64,000 nucleotides of DNA, from positions 186,001 through 250,000 of the forward strand of contig NZ_JABTTE010000002.1 of NCBI RefSeq assembly GCF_013303125.1, in the 5' to 3' direction. The notes under the pieces were generated by a model. The model saw only the letters and a list, made by a program, of their open reading frames with translations, searched no databases and was not told where the DNA came from. The stretch's first letter is position 1; each line of letters begins with the position of its first letter. The position numbers were made by a program, and so were the translations under genes. Source of the DNA: Calidifontibacillus erzurumensis (GTDB taxonomy: Bacteria > Bacillota > Bacilli > Bacillales > Bacillaceae_J). Positions 10,048 through 17,733 of this stretch are shown piece after piece.

Positions 10048-11539
10048 AGCAATGCCAATTATGATTCAAGGCACCCATTCTGATGCTGGAAAAAGCGTGA
10101 TTACGACCGGATTGTGCCGCATTTTTTATCAGGATGGATACAAAACTGCACCGTTTAAATCGCAAAATATGGCTTTAAACTCTTATATAACAGTTGATGG
10201 AAAAGAAATCGGCAGAGCGCAAGGAGTTCAGGCGGAAGCAGCCGGAGTTGTAGCAACAACCGACATGAATCCAATATTAATAAAGCCAAACAGCGTAAAT
10301 GAATCGCAAATTGTTGTCCACGGCAAGCCTTATCAAAATATGAAAGCAACCGCTTATCGCCAAGATTTTTATCAAACTGGCTTACAAATTATAGAAGAAG
10401 CTTACCGTCGTTTGGAAAATGAATTTGAATGTATTGTCATTGAAGGAGCGGGCAGTCCAGCTGAAATTAATTTAAATGATCGGGAACTCGTTAATATGCG
10501 TGTAGCAAGAATGGCAAATGCTCCAGTTATTCTTGTCGGTGATATTGAAAAAGGCGGTGTATTTGCCAGTTTAGTTGGGACTCTTCAGCTTTTATCAGAA
10601 GAAGACCGTAAACGCATCATAGGTGTCATCATCAATAAATTTCGCGGTGATAAAAAACTCCTTGAACCTGGGATTGAATGGTTTGAACAATACACCGGCA
10701 AAAAAGTATTAGGGGTTGTTCCTTATGTACATAACTTGAATATCGAAGCAGAAGATTCGGTTATTTTAGATAAGTATCCTTATGAAGAAGACGTAACAAA
10801 AGAGATTGATATCGCCGTCATCCGATATCCGATGGTATCGAATTTTACCGATGTAGATCCTTTTTTTGCTGAAAAGGATTGCCATGTCCGTTTTGTTCGA
10901 AATCCAAAAGAGTTGGGGGAGCCGGACCTTATTATTTTTCCAGGCAGCAAGAACACGATAGAAGATTTAAACTATTTAAAGAAAACCGGATTAGCTCAAA
11001 GTGTTTTAAAGCTCGCTCAAGAAAAAAATATACAAGTGGTAGGGATATGCGGCGGTTATCAAATGCTGGGAAAGAAAGTAGAAGATCCAAATGGTGTCGA
11101 AACAACATTAGGATCGATCAACGGGCTCGGGTTGTTGCCTGTTGAAACGGTGATCACGACTGAAAAAATGACAGTCTTATCGGAAGGAACCCTTATCTTT
11201 AAAAATCGTCAATACCCGGTAAAAGGATATGAAATTCATATGGGACAATCTAGTTTAACGAGTAAACCTTTAATTGCTTTGGAAAATCGAACGGACGGTT
11301 GTAAACGAGATGATGATAAAATCATCGGCACATATTTCCATGGACTGTTTCATAATGACGAGTTCCGCCATGATTATTTAAATGACTTACGTATCCAGAA
11401 AGGACTTGAACCTATTGTTGAACGTGTTTCTATTCATAAACTACGTGAACAAGCATTTGATAAACTAGCTGATCATCTTAGACGTCATATTGATCTCTCA
11501 TATATTTATGAAAAAATGAGGCAGTTTCAAATGGACTGA
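10040..11539 (+). CDS. cbiP: CbiP/CobQ, cobyric acid synthase
   Basis: A 499-aa amidotransferase that amidates the b, d, e and g side chains to give cobyric acid. The N-terminus has the MIQGTHSDAGKSVITTGLCR ATP-binding segment, followed by KSQNMALNS. The glutaminase nucleophile lies in GICGGYQMLG, near Cys337, and GTYFHGLFHN carries the catalytic His. The open frame begins at 9980, but the GTG at 10040 sits 7 nt after AGGGAGTGG and fits the family N-terminus. Confidence 0.94.
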   Translation: MVKAMPIMIQGTHSDAGKSVITTGLCRIFYQDGYKTAPFKSQNMALNSYITVDGKEIGRAQGVQAEAAGVVATTDMNPILIKPNSVNESQIVVHGKPYQNMKATAYRQDFYQTGLQIIEEAYRRLENEFECIVIEGAGSPAEINLNDRELVNMRVARMANAPVILVGDIEKGGVFASLVGTLQLLSEEDRKRIIGVIINKFRGDKKLLEPGIEWFEQYTGKKVLGVVPYVHNLNIEAEDSVILDKYPYEEDVTKEIDIAVIRYPMVSNFTDVDPFFAEKDCHVRFVRNPKELGEPDLIIFPGSKNTIEDLNYLKKTGLAQSVLKLAQEKNIQVVGICGGYQMLGKKVEDPNGVETTLGSINGLGLLPVETVITTEKMTVLSEGTLIFKNRQYPVKGYEIHMGQSSLTSKPLIALENRTDGCKRDDDKIIGTYFHGLFHNDEFRHDYLNDLRIQKGLEPIVERVSIHKLREQAFDKLADHLRRHIDLSYIYEKMRQFQMD

Positions 11540-11564
11540 TTGAAATGTGCAAGGGGTGCTTACT

Positions 11565-12209
11565 TTGGTTTATTATCCCGTCATGTTAAATTTAGAAAAT
11601 AAAAATTGTGTTGTTGTCGGTGGAGGAAAAGTAGCAACTAGAAAAATAGCTTCTCTCATGCAGGCAAAGGCGAATATTACAGTTGTAAGTCCTGAATTTA
11701 CTAAAGAAATTTTACAATGGAACGAAGCAAATCTATTATCAATTAAAAAGAAACCTTTTGATACTGATGATGTGAAGGATGCTTTTCTTGTCGTAGCGGC
11801 AACAAACTCGTCGCAAATTAATTTACAAGTTTTTGACGCTCTAAATCCAAATCAACTTATTAATATTGTCGACCATCCGGAACTCTGTAATTTTATAGTG
11901 CCGACTACGATCCATCGCGGTAAGCTCACCATTGCCATTTCAACTTCAGGAAGCAGCCCGCTTTTAGCGAAAAAGATAAAACTAGATTTAGAAGAAATAT
12001 TAGATGATTCCTATGAACAATATTTAAACTTTTTAGATGAAGCTAGGAAAGAAATTAAAATGAAAATTATTGATATACGAAGAAGAAGAGAACTTTTTGA
12101 GCATTTACTCGATCCAATTTATTTGGAATATATAAGAGCTGGGAACATTGCAAAATGTAAAACGCATCTTCGAGAGGTAATCAGGAAGGTGGAAGGTCGT
12201 CTTGAATAA
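11565..12209 (+). CDS. SirC-type precorrin-2 dehydrogenase
   Basis: The product (214 aa) has an N-terminal NAD-binding fold (VVVGGGKVATRKI) followed by TIHRGKLTIAISTSGSSPLLAKKIK, as in SirC of B. megaterium, YlnF and the N-terminal part of CysG. It oxidises precorrin-2 to sirohydrochlorin, the substrate of CbiX. I chose the TTG at 11565 because AAGGGGTG (11551-11558) stands 6 nt before it. A GTG at 11547 is possible but would lie upstream of that SD. The next gene overlaps by 8 bp. Confidence 0.88.
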   Translation: MVYYPVMLNLENKNCVVVGGGKVATRKIASLMQAKANITVVSPEFTKEILQWNEANLLSIKKKPFDTDDVKDAFLVVAATNSSQINLQVFDALNPNQLINIVDHPELCNFIVPTTIHRGKLTIAISTSGSSPLLAKKIKLDLEEILDDSYEQYLNFLDEARKEIKMKIIDIRRRRELFEHLLDPIYLEYIRAGNIAKCKTHLREVIRKVEGRLE

Positions 12210-12963
12210 GGGAAAAGTTTATATCGTTGGTGCAGGTCCAGGCCATCCAAAACTGATTACGATCCGCGGCATGGAATGTATTAAAGAAGCGGATGTAATC
12301 ATTTACGACCGGCTAATCAACAAAGAGTTGTTAAATTATGCATCTAGCCATTGCCAACTCATTTATTGTGGAAAAGTACCTAGGGAACATGGTTTGATTC
12401 AAGAAGAGATCAATACTTTATTAGTTGAACATGCGAAGAAAGGAAAAATTGTTACAAGATTAAAAGGTGGAGACCCGTTCGTTTTTGGACGTGGAGCTGA
12501 AGAAGCGGAAGTTTTAAGAAATCATCATATTCCTTATGAAATTGTTCCTGGAATAACTGCTGGAATTGCAGCTCCAGCTTATGCAGGGATCCCGGTTACA
12601 CACCGGAATTATGCATCAAGTCTCGCTATTGTAACAGCCCATGGTAAACTTGAGAATAATGAAGACCATCTAAATTGGCAAGCATTGGCTCAAGGAATTG
12701 ATACGCTCGCCTTTTATATGGGAGTTGGCAATCTTCAATATATTTGTGATCAATTAAAAAAGCATGGCCGCCCTGAAACGACACCAGTTGCGATTATTCA
12801 ATGGGGCACAACAAATATGCAAAAAACAGTGATCAGTACTCTTGACAATATTACAGAAAAATGTGCAAAGGAAAATATTACGAATCCTGCAATGATCATC
12901 ATTGGTGATGTCGTAAATTTAAGGGAAAAAATTCATTGGTTTGAAGAAATGATTATTAAGTGA
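12202..12963 (+). CDS. cobA: Uroporphyrinogen-III C-methyltransferase (SUMT)
   Basis: A 253-aa SUMT, the enzyme that adds the C2 and C7 methyl groups to uroporphyrinogen III to form precorrin-2. Its motifs are VYIVGAGPGHPKLITIRG, VTRLKGGDPFVFGRG and PGITAGIAAPAYAGIPVTHR. The start is a TTG at 12202 behind AGGAAGGTGG, inside the end of the dehydrogenase gene. It is the last gene of the operon and is followed directly by a terminator. It could also be named sirA. Confidence 0.93.
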   Translation: MNKGKVYIVGAGPGHPKLITIRGMECIKEADVIIYDRLINKELLNYASSHCQLIYCGKVPREHGLIQEEINTLLVEHAKKGKIVTRLKGGDPFVFGRGAEEAEVLRNHHIPYEIVPGITAGIAAPAYAGIPVTHRNYASSLAIVTAHGKLENNEDHLNWQALAQGIDTLAFYMGVGNLQYICDQLKKHGRPETTPVAIIQWGTTNMQKTVISTLDNITEKCAKENITNPAMIIIGDVVNLREKIHWFEEMIIK

Positions 12964-12970
12964 TGGAAGA

Positions 12971-12994
12971 GGCTGCTTTTTGCAGCCCCTTTTT
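12971..12994 (+). terminator. Rho-independent terminator of the cobalamin operon
   Basis: GGCTGC and GCAGCC form a 6-bp GC-rich stem around five Ts, followed by a run of Ts. It starts 7 bp after the SUMT stop codon. Confidence 0.85.
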
Positions 12995-13000
12995 CAATTT

Positions 13001-13393
13001 TTAAATTTTTATTGTGAGAGGATCATACATTTTATGTAATCCATATTTATACAAAATATCAAATTTTGATTCTTCTTTGCGATTCAATAGTTTAGAAACA
13101 AATAACTCTATTGATGCGGCATATTTTCTTTCATCATCTATAATTGGGTCAATTTCATCACAATAATTGCACCATAGTTCCAGACAAAAGCCTACCGCAT
13201 CAAGGGGATATTGATCTTTCATCGAATAATAGAGCAGCCAAGCAACAGTTTGCTGTTTTCGATCCATTAGTTCATCTATTAATTGTTTAACTTCAATATG
13301 AAATTTTCGTTGAAGTTGTTCTTTTTTCGTTTGGAAACAGATGATTTTTCGATTGTTGTAAGCGCTTTCGGTTTTTTTATTATTTTTTGCCAC
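13001..13393 (-). CDS. Hypothetical protein, 130 aa
   Basis: I do not recognise this protein. It starts at a GTG behind AGGAGGATTAGAG, a strong ribosome site. It has a basic N-terminal third (about residues 1-35), then a mostly helical segment rich in hydrophobic and acidic residues with two cysteines close together in FCLELWCNYC. No signal peptide or membrane span is evident. It is convergent with the cobalamin operon and divergent from cheV. Confidence 0.7.
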   Translation of the reverse strand: MAKNNKKTESAYNNRKIICFQTKKEQLQRKFHIEVKQLIDELMDRKQQTVAWLLYYSMKDQYPLDAVGFCLELWCNYCDEIDPIIDDERKYAASIELFVSKLLNRKEESKFDILYKYGLHKMYDPLTIKI

Positions 13394-13480
13394 CTCTAAT
13401 CCTCCTTGAATGATAATATTTTAATAATACCACTTAAAAAGAGAAATAGGAAGTCAACTATCTAAATATTTAGAACGTTT

Positions 13481-13506
13481 TTAATTGTGTATTATCAAGC
13501 CGTTTG
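13481..13506 (+). promoter_or_regulatory. Putative SigD-type promoter of cheV
   Basis: TTAA, 14 nt, then GCCGTTTG resembles the flagellar sigma-D pattern (TAAA, about 15 nt, GCCGATAT). B. subtilis chemotaxis genes commonly use SigD. A SigA-like pair, TTTAAA with TATAAT 16 nt later, lies nearer the gene at about 13534-13561 and is an alternative. Confidence 0.35.
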
Positions 13507-13595
13507 TAAATTACGTGTCTCATAGTTTCCTATTTTAAAATAGAGTAAAATAAAATATAATGAAAGTAATATTTTTTATGGAAGGGCGAATGAGG

Positions 13596-14504
13596 ATGAG
13601 TCAAAATCATAAAGGCATTTTACTTGAAAGCGGCACAAATGAACTGGAGATTGTTGAATTTTGTGTAGGGAAAAATAAGTTTGGCATCAATGTTATAAAA
13701 GTAAAGGAAATTATTAACCCTGTTCCCGTAACAACCGTTCCTCATACTCATCCTTCAGTGGAGGGAATTATTACACTCCGTGGGGAAGTATTGCCAGTTG
13801 TGAACATGTCTACAGTTCTAGGTTTTCCACCTTCAGAAAATCCGAAATATGATAAATTTATTGTTTGTGAATTTAATAAAACGAAAATAGTCTTCCATGT
13901 ACATAAAGTTACACAAATTCATCGTATATCTTGGAGCCAAATCGAGAAGCCGAATGAAATGTTTACTGGAATGGAAAAACAAATCATCGGTGTTATAAAA
14001 ATGGAAGATGAAATGGTTCTTCTATTGGATTATGAAAAAATTCTCGTAGATATTAATCCCGAATCTGGTATTAATACGGATCGGCTAAAGACATTGGGAC
14101 CACGGGAGCGTTCTAATAAAAAAATCGTCGTTGCTGAAGACTCTGCATTACTCCGGCGGCTGCTTGAGCAAACATTGGAAGAAGCCGGGTACAATCAACT
14201 TGCATTTTTTGAAAATGGCCACGAGGCTTTGAATTATCTAGAAGAAATTGTAGCATCTGGTAAAAAGGTTACCGATGAAGTGCAAATGGTCATCACTGAT
14301 ATTGAAATGCCAAAAATGGATGGCCACCATTTGACGAAAAAAATTAGAGAGCACGAGGACTTAAAAGAATTACCAGTCATTATTTTCTCTTCTTTAATCA
14401 CAGATGATTTACGCCATAAAGGGGAAGTTGTCGGTGCAACGGAACAAGTAAGCAAACCGGAAATTGTTGAATTAGTGAAACGTATTGACGAGCATATTTT
14501 ATAA
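13596..14504 (+). CDS. cheV: CheV, chemotaxis coupling protein with receiver domain
   Basis: A 302-aa protein with an N-terminal CheW-like domain (about residues 15-160; IVEFCVGKNKFGINVIKVKE) and a C-terminal response-regulator receiver domain (about 175-302) whose phosphoacceptor Asp lies in VITDIEMPKMDG. CheV couples chemoreceptors to the CheA kinase and mediates adaptation. The frame is open upstream to 13560, but GAAGGG at 13581-13586 best serves the ATG at 13596, and the resulting length matches B. subtilis CheV. Confidence 0.94.
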   Translation: MSQNHKGILLESGTNELEIVEFCVGKNKFGINVIKVKEIINPVPVTTVPHTHPSVEGIITLRGEVLPVVNMSTVLGFPPSENPKYDKFIVCEFNKTKIVFHVHKVTQIHRISWSQIEKPNEMFTGMEKQIIGVIKMEDEMVLLLDYEKILVDINPESGINTDRLKTLGPRERSNKKIVVAEDSALLRRLLEQTLEEAGYNQLAFFENGHEALNYLEEIVASGKKVTDEVQMVITDIEMPKMDGHHLTKKIREHEDLKELPVIIFSSLITDDLRHKGEVVGATEQVSKPEIVELVKRIDEHIL

Positions 14505-14527
14505 AAACGGTCAAATTTATCCGCTTA

Positions 14528-14580
14528 AAAAAACTCCCGCAACCTCACAGGGGCCAACCCAGTGAAGAGGCGGGAGTTTT
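14528..14580. terminator. Bidirectional terminator between cheV and kre
   Basis: AAACTCCCGC pairs with GCGGGAGTTT. The interior can form a second stem, TCAC-GGG against CCC-GTGA. Runs of T follow on the plus strand, and seven A precede the stem, giving a T run on the minus strand. It lies between the convergent cheV and kre genes. Confidence 0.85.
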
Positions 14581-14763
14581 CAAGTGAAACCTCTTTCATC
14601 AAAATGTTTAAATAAAAAAGAACTAAAATTAACATATCCATGGACAAAATCGGAACATTTGGAAAAACAACATTCTTGAACGGGAATTCTCCCCAAATTT
14701 AAAGGGGAGATGAAAAGAAATAGTTATTGATGAAAAATTTCGAAAAAAATGTACAATATTTTT

Positions 14764-15222
14764 TTAAAAATAAGATTGTCCGAGCTTTTTAAAAACAGGC
14801 TTCGTATATTTCTTTTTTGGATACGGAGGCTGTTGTTTTTTTTCATCTGGAAGACTTTTTATACCAGTGTAGTTTTGCAAGATAAGCTTAGCCTTTGAAA
14901 GTGGTAAATTTGTTTTGGGGTTTCGATACGTTTCATTTAGCTCGCCGAGATGCGGCAGTTCAGCAAAATCACTTTTTTGAGGTGGAATATGGAAATAATA
15001 TTCACCTACAGATACGAGTAAATCAGAACGTTGTAGACTATTTTTTGGATTTTTTGAAAAGTGAAGTCCGATTTTTTTTGCTTTTCCATCTTCAAGTAAT
15101 TTTTCTAACGTTTTTTTCTTTAAGAGATAGAGAAATTTTGGATTAGGGGCAGTTTTTGCATGTCGATTCACGGTGAAGAGCGCATGGGAGAGTTCTTCTA
15201 TTGAATACTCAGGATGGTCCAT
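14764..15222 (-). CDS. kre: Kre (YkyB), regulator affecting competence
   Basis: A 152-aa soluble basic protein that matches my recall of B. subtilis YkyB/Kre, reported to influence comK expression. Features are the N-terminal YSIEELSHALFTVNRHAKTA, a middle GLHFSKNPKNSLQRSDLLVSVG and a Lys/Pro-rich end. Its place next to cheV is the same as in B. subtilis. The assignment is from sequence memory and synteny; the mechanism cannot be seen in the sequence. Confidence 0.82.
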   Translation of the reverse strand: MDHPEYSIEELSHALFTVNRHAKTAPNPKFLYLLKKKTLEKLLEDGKAKKIGLHFSKNPKNSLQRSDLLVSVGEYYFHIPPQKSDFAELPHLGELNETYRNPKTNLPLSKAKLILQNYTGIKSLPDEKKQQPPYPKKKYTKPVFKKLGQSYF

Positions 15223-15529
15223 ATGTAAGCTCCTTTCATTATTATGGTATTATTATACACCTGCGGTGAAATCCAAACAAGTAATTATAGTTAAAAGCCT
15301 CTTTGAGGTGAATTTTTAGTAGGTTGTCTCTACAGGTCGTTGTTGGTGGTCGGGATGGGTTTTGAAAGTGAACTTAACAACTAGGTTATCACCCTTAATT
15401 CGAGAATGATTATTATTACAATTTTATGAACAATTGATTTTTAATAAATAAAATATAGGCATTGATAGAGAAAAAATGTTACTATAACGTAGTGTAATCC
15501 TATAGTTTAAGGAGGGAATTAATTATTTA
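15223..15529. other. Intergenic region with possible Fur-type box
   Basis: About 300 bp between divergent genes without a convincing ORF. At 15402-15420, GAGAATGATTATTATTACA agrees with the 19-bp Fur consensus at about 14 positions. A weak promoter candidate, TTGATA at 15462 with TATAAC at 15483 (15-nt spacer), stands before the lipoprotein gene. The SD AAGGAGGG is at 15509-15516. Confidence 0.4.
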
Positions 15530-16000
15530 ATGCATAAATCGATCGCTTTTATTGCAATGATAGTCCTTTTGTTTTCATTAACTGCATGCAATTCTTCTGA
15601 AAAAGAGTCAGCACAACATTCAGAAGAAATAAAAATGGAATATAATCTTGACACAAAAGAATTTTCACCGGTAATGACACAGTTTGGTTCAAAAGAAGAA
15701 CTGGAAGCTTATGCTTTTGCTGCGGAACATCCAGAAGTGTTAGATTATATGCCGTGTTATTGTGGCTGTTATGAATCAGATGGCCATACAAATAATACAG
15801 CTTGTTTTATAGATTCCATCAATGGTAATGTTGCGATTTTAGACAACATGGGCCTTGGCTGACAAGTTTGTGTTGATATAGCCCGGGAGGCTAAAGCAGA
15901 ATTCGAAAAAGGTACAGATCTTAAAACGATTCGTACATTAATTGATAAAAAATATGGTAATAATGGAGTTGAGTCAACACCAACACCAATGCCGGAGTAA
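15530..16000 (+). CDS. PCYCGC-motif lipoprotein with in-frame TGA (candidate selenoprotein)
   Basis: A lipoprotein signal with SLTAC (Cys20) opens the gene, and residues 74-80 read MPCYCGC, the signature of the PF13798 family of unknown function. Reading stops at a TGA at 15860-15862, but the frame goes on for 45 family-like codons (CVDIAREAKAEF, LIDKKYG and the PTPMPE end) to a TAA at 15998. The TGA takes the place of the first Cys of a conserved CxxC, giving UQVC (U111, C114). A SECIS-like hairpin follows. Selenocysteine insertion and a recent nonsense mutation are both possible. If the TGA is a plain stop, the product is 110 aa and lacks the CxxC. The SD is 13 nt from the ATG, which is rather long. 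Confidence 0.75.
15879..15893 (+). promoter_or_regulatory. bSECIS-like hairpin after the in-frame TGA
   Basis: TAGCC and GGCTA form a 5-bp stem around the 5-nt loop CGGGA. The stem begins after 16 nt, and the loop after 21 nt, from the TGA. A G lies in the first two loop positions. This fits the published general model for bacterial SECIS elements as I recall it. The flanks (TTG with CAG, after a small internal loop) could extend the stem. Confidence 0.45.
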
Positions 16001-16020
16001 AATAATATAATAAGGTATTT

Positions 16021-16056
16021 AAAGCAGTGAATCGCGTAAAGATTTACTGCTTTTTT
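16021..16056 (+). terminator. Terminator of the PCYCGC lipoprotein gene
   Basis: AAAGCAGTGAAT pairs with ATTTACTGCTTT (one G-T pair) around a 9-nt loop, followed by six Ts. It lies 20 bp after the downstream TAA, not after the TGA, which supports the longer reading as the transcriptional unit. Confidence 0.85.
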
Positions 16057-16125
16057 ATAATGAAGGAAACAAAAATCAGATTGCAAATGATGAATACTAA
16101 ATAATGGGCGATAGGAATGATTAGG

Positions 16126-17655
16126 ATGGAACAGAAATTTGCAATTATTGATATTGGTTCAAATACAATGCGGCTTGTGATTTATCGTCATGAAAAAATT
16201 GGTAGTTTTAAGGAAATTGAAAACATTAAAACAGTTGCCCGGCTCCGAAATTTTTTAGATGAGAATCATTGCTTGAATGAGGAAGGAATGAATTTATTAA
16301 TTGATACATTAAAAAATTATGAGGAAATTACAAATTACCACCAGGTTGAAACTGTTAAAGCAGTTGCTACCGCAGCTATACGCCAAGCCAAAAATCAACA
16401 AGAAATTTTGGAAAGAATTCGTGCGAATACAAATTTGCAAGTGAAAGTACTCAGTGAATATGAAGAAGCTTATTATGGCTTTTTAGCTGTCGTTAATTCA
16501 ACTTCAATTACTGAAGGGATCACGATCGATATTGGAGGCGGAAGCACAGAACTTACTTATTTTAAAGATCGAAAGCTTATAGAATACCATAGCTTTCCGT
16601 TTGGTGTTCTTTCCTTAAGACAGCAATTTGTGAAAGGAGATGTTCCGACACAAGAGGAGTTAAAGCAATTATCAACGTTTTTATTAGATCAAATCAGTCA
16701 ACTTGAATGGTTAAAAGATAAAAAAGTTCCGTTTATAGGTATCGGAGGAAGTGCACGAAATATTGCCCAAGTTGACCAAAGATTGAAGAATTATCCTTTG
16801 GGAGGATTGCATCAATATAAAATGAACAGCGACGATCTTAGGATTGTGAAAAATCACTTAACGAAATTAACGATTGATGAACTGAAAAAAGTAGAAGGAT
16901 TATCGACAGATCGTGCCGATATTATTATTCCAGCTGTTGAAGTTTTTCAAATTTTTTATCAATTTATTAATGCAACCTCATTCATTTTATGCCGGAAAGG
17001 GCTTCGTGATGGGGTATTTTTTGAACAATTATTAAAACCATATGAAATGACAATGTTTCCGAATGTGATTGAGGAAAGTCTATTCGAGTTGGAGTATGAA
17101 TATAAAATCAATATCGATAATGCCTTTCAAGTTTCACGATTAGCCGTAAACATCCTTCATTCATTAGAAAAGATCGGAGTTGTTTCATTAACCGATGCTC
17201 ATTTTAACGAAACAAGGCGAGGTGCCTATTTATTTCATTTAGGACGTTATATTGATGATGAAGCAAGCAGCCAACATACCTTTTATTTGCTCGCCAATCG
17301 AACCATTGATGGCATCATGCATATAGATCGGCTGCGTCTGGCAGCAATTGCGTCGTTTAAGTCTAAAGCGTTGTTGAAACAATATATTGAACCTTTTGAA
17401 GATTGGTTTTCGAAAAAAGAATTACACGAACTTCGATTATTGGGAGCGGTGTTAAGATTTTCATATGCGTTAAATGCGACAAAACGGAATGTTGTAAATT
17501 CCATTCAAATAATTGAGGAAGAAAATAATTTAACGATGAACATCATTTGTACACATAATTGGCAAGCAGAATTGTATGAAGCTGAAAAACAAAAAAGACA
17601 TTTGGAAAAAGCGCTAAAACGAAAAATAATTCTTCAGTTCATTGCTATGAAATAA
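16126..17655 (+). CDS. ppx: Exopolyphosphatase Ppx/GppA family
   Basis: A 509-aa Ppx/GppA phosphatase, which releases phosphate from the ends of polyphosphate and in some members hydrolyses pppGpp. The N-terminal FAIIDIGSNTMRLVIY and the TIDIGGGSTELTYF loop are the two phosphate-binding motifs of the actin-like fold. The C-terminal third resembles the HD-like helical domain of long Ppx proteins. The ATG at 16126 is preferred over 16117 because ATAGGA is 9 nt upstream of it. ppk follows 78 bp later, and the two probably form one operon. The pair interrupts the B. subtilis-like order between kre and ykuE. Confidence 0.92.
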   Translation: MEQKFAIIDIGSNTMRLVIYRHEKIGSFKEIENIKTVARLRNFLDENHCLNEEGMNLLIDTLKNYEEITNYHQVETVKAVATAAIRQAKNQQEILERIRANTNLQVKVLSEYEEAYYGFLAVVNSTSITEGITIDIGGGSTELTYFKDRKLIEYHSFPFGVLSLRQQFVKGDVPTQEELKQLSTFLLDQISQLEWLKDKKVPFIGIGGSARNIAQVDQRLKNYPLGGLHQYKMNSDDLRIVKNHLTKLTIDELKKVEGLSTDRADIIIPAVEVFQIFYQFINATSFILCRKGLRDGVFFEQLLKPYEMTMFPNVIEESLFELEYEYKINIDNAFQVSRLAVNILHSLEKIGVVSLTDAHFNETRRGAYLFHLGRYIDDEASSQHTFYLLANRTIDGIMHIDRLRLAAIASFKSKALLKQYIEPFEDWFSKKELHELRLLGAVLRFSYALNATKRNVVNSIQIIEEENNLTMNIICTHNWQAELYEAEKQKRHLEKALKRKIILQFIAMK

Positions 17656-17733
17656 GGTATACGTATTATGAAAATTTTTCCATATTTTAGTAAAATGTAA
17701 GAAGAGGACGTGCAAAAAGGAGGTTTCAACATA

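Noticed and set aside
14689-14711. Hairpin TCTCCCC with GGGGAGA between cheV and kre
   Set aside because: It has no T tail, and the stronger bidirectional terminator at 14528-14580 already serves both genes.
15530-15862. Taking the lipoprotein as a complete 110-aa protein
   Set aside because: The family motif continues in the same frame after the TGA, and the terminator lies after the second stop.
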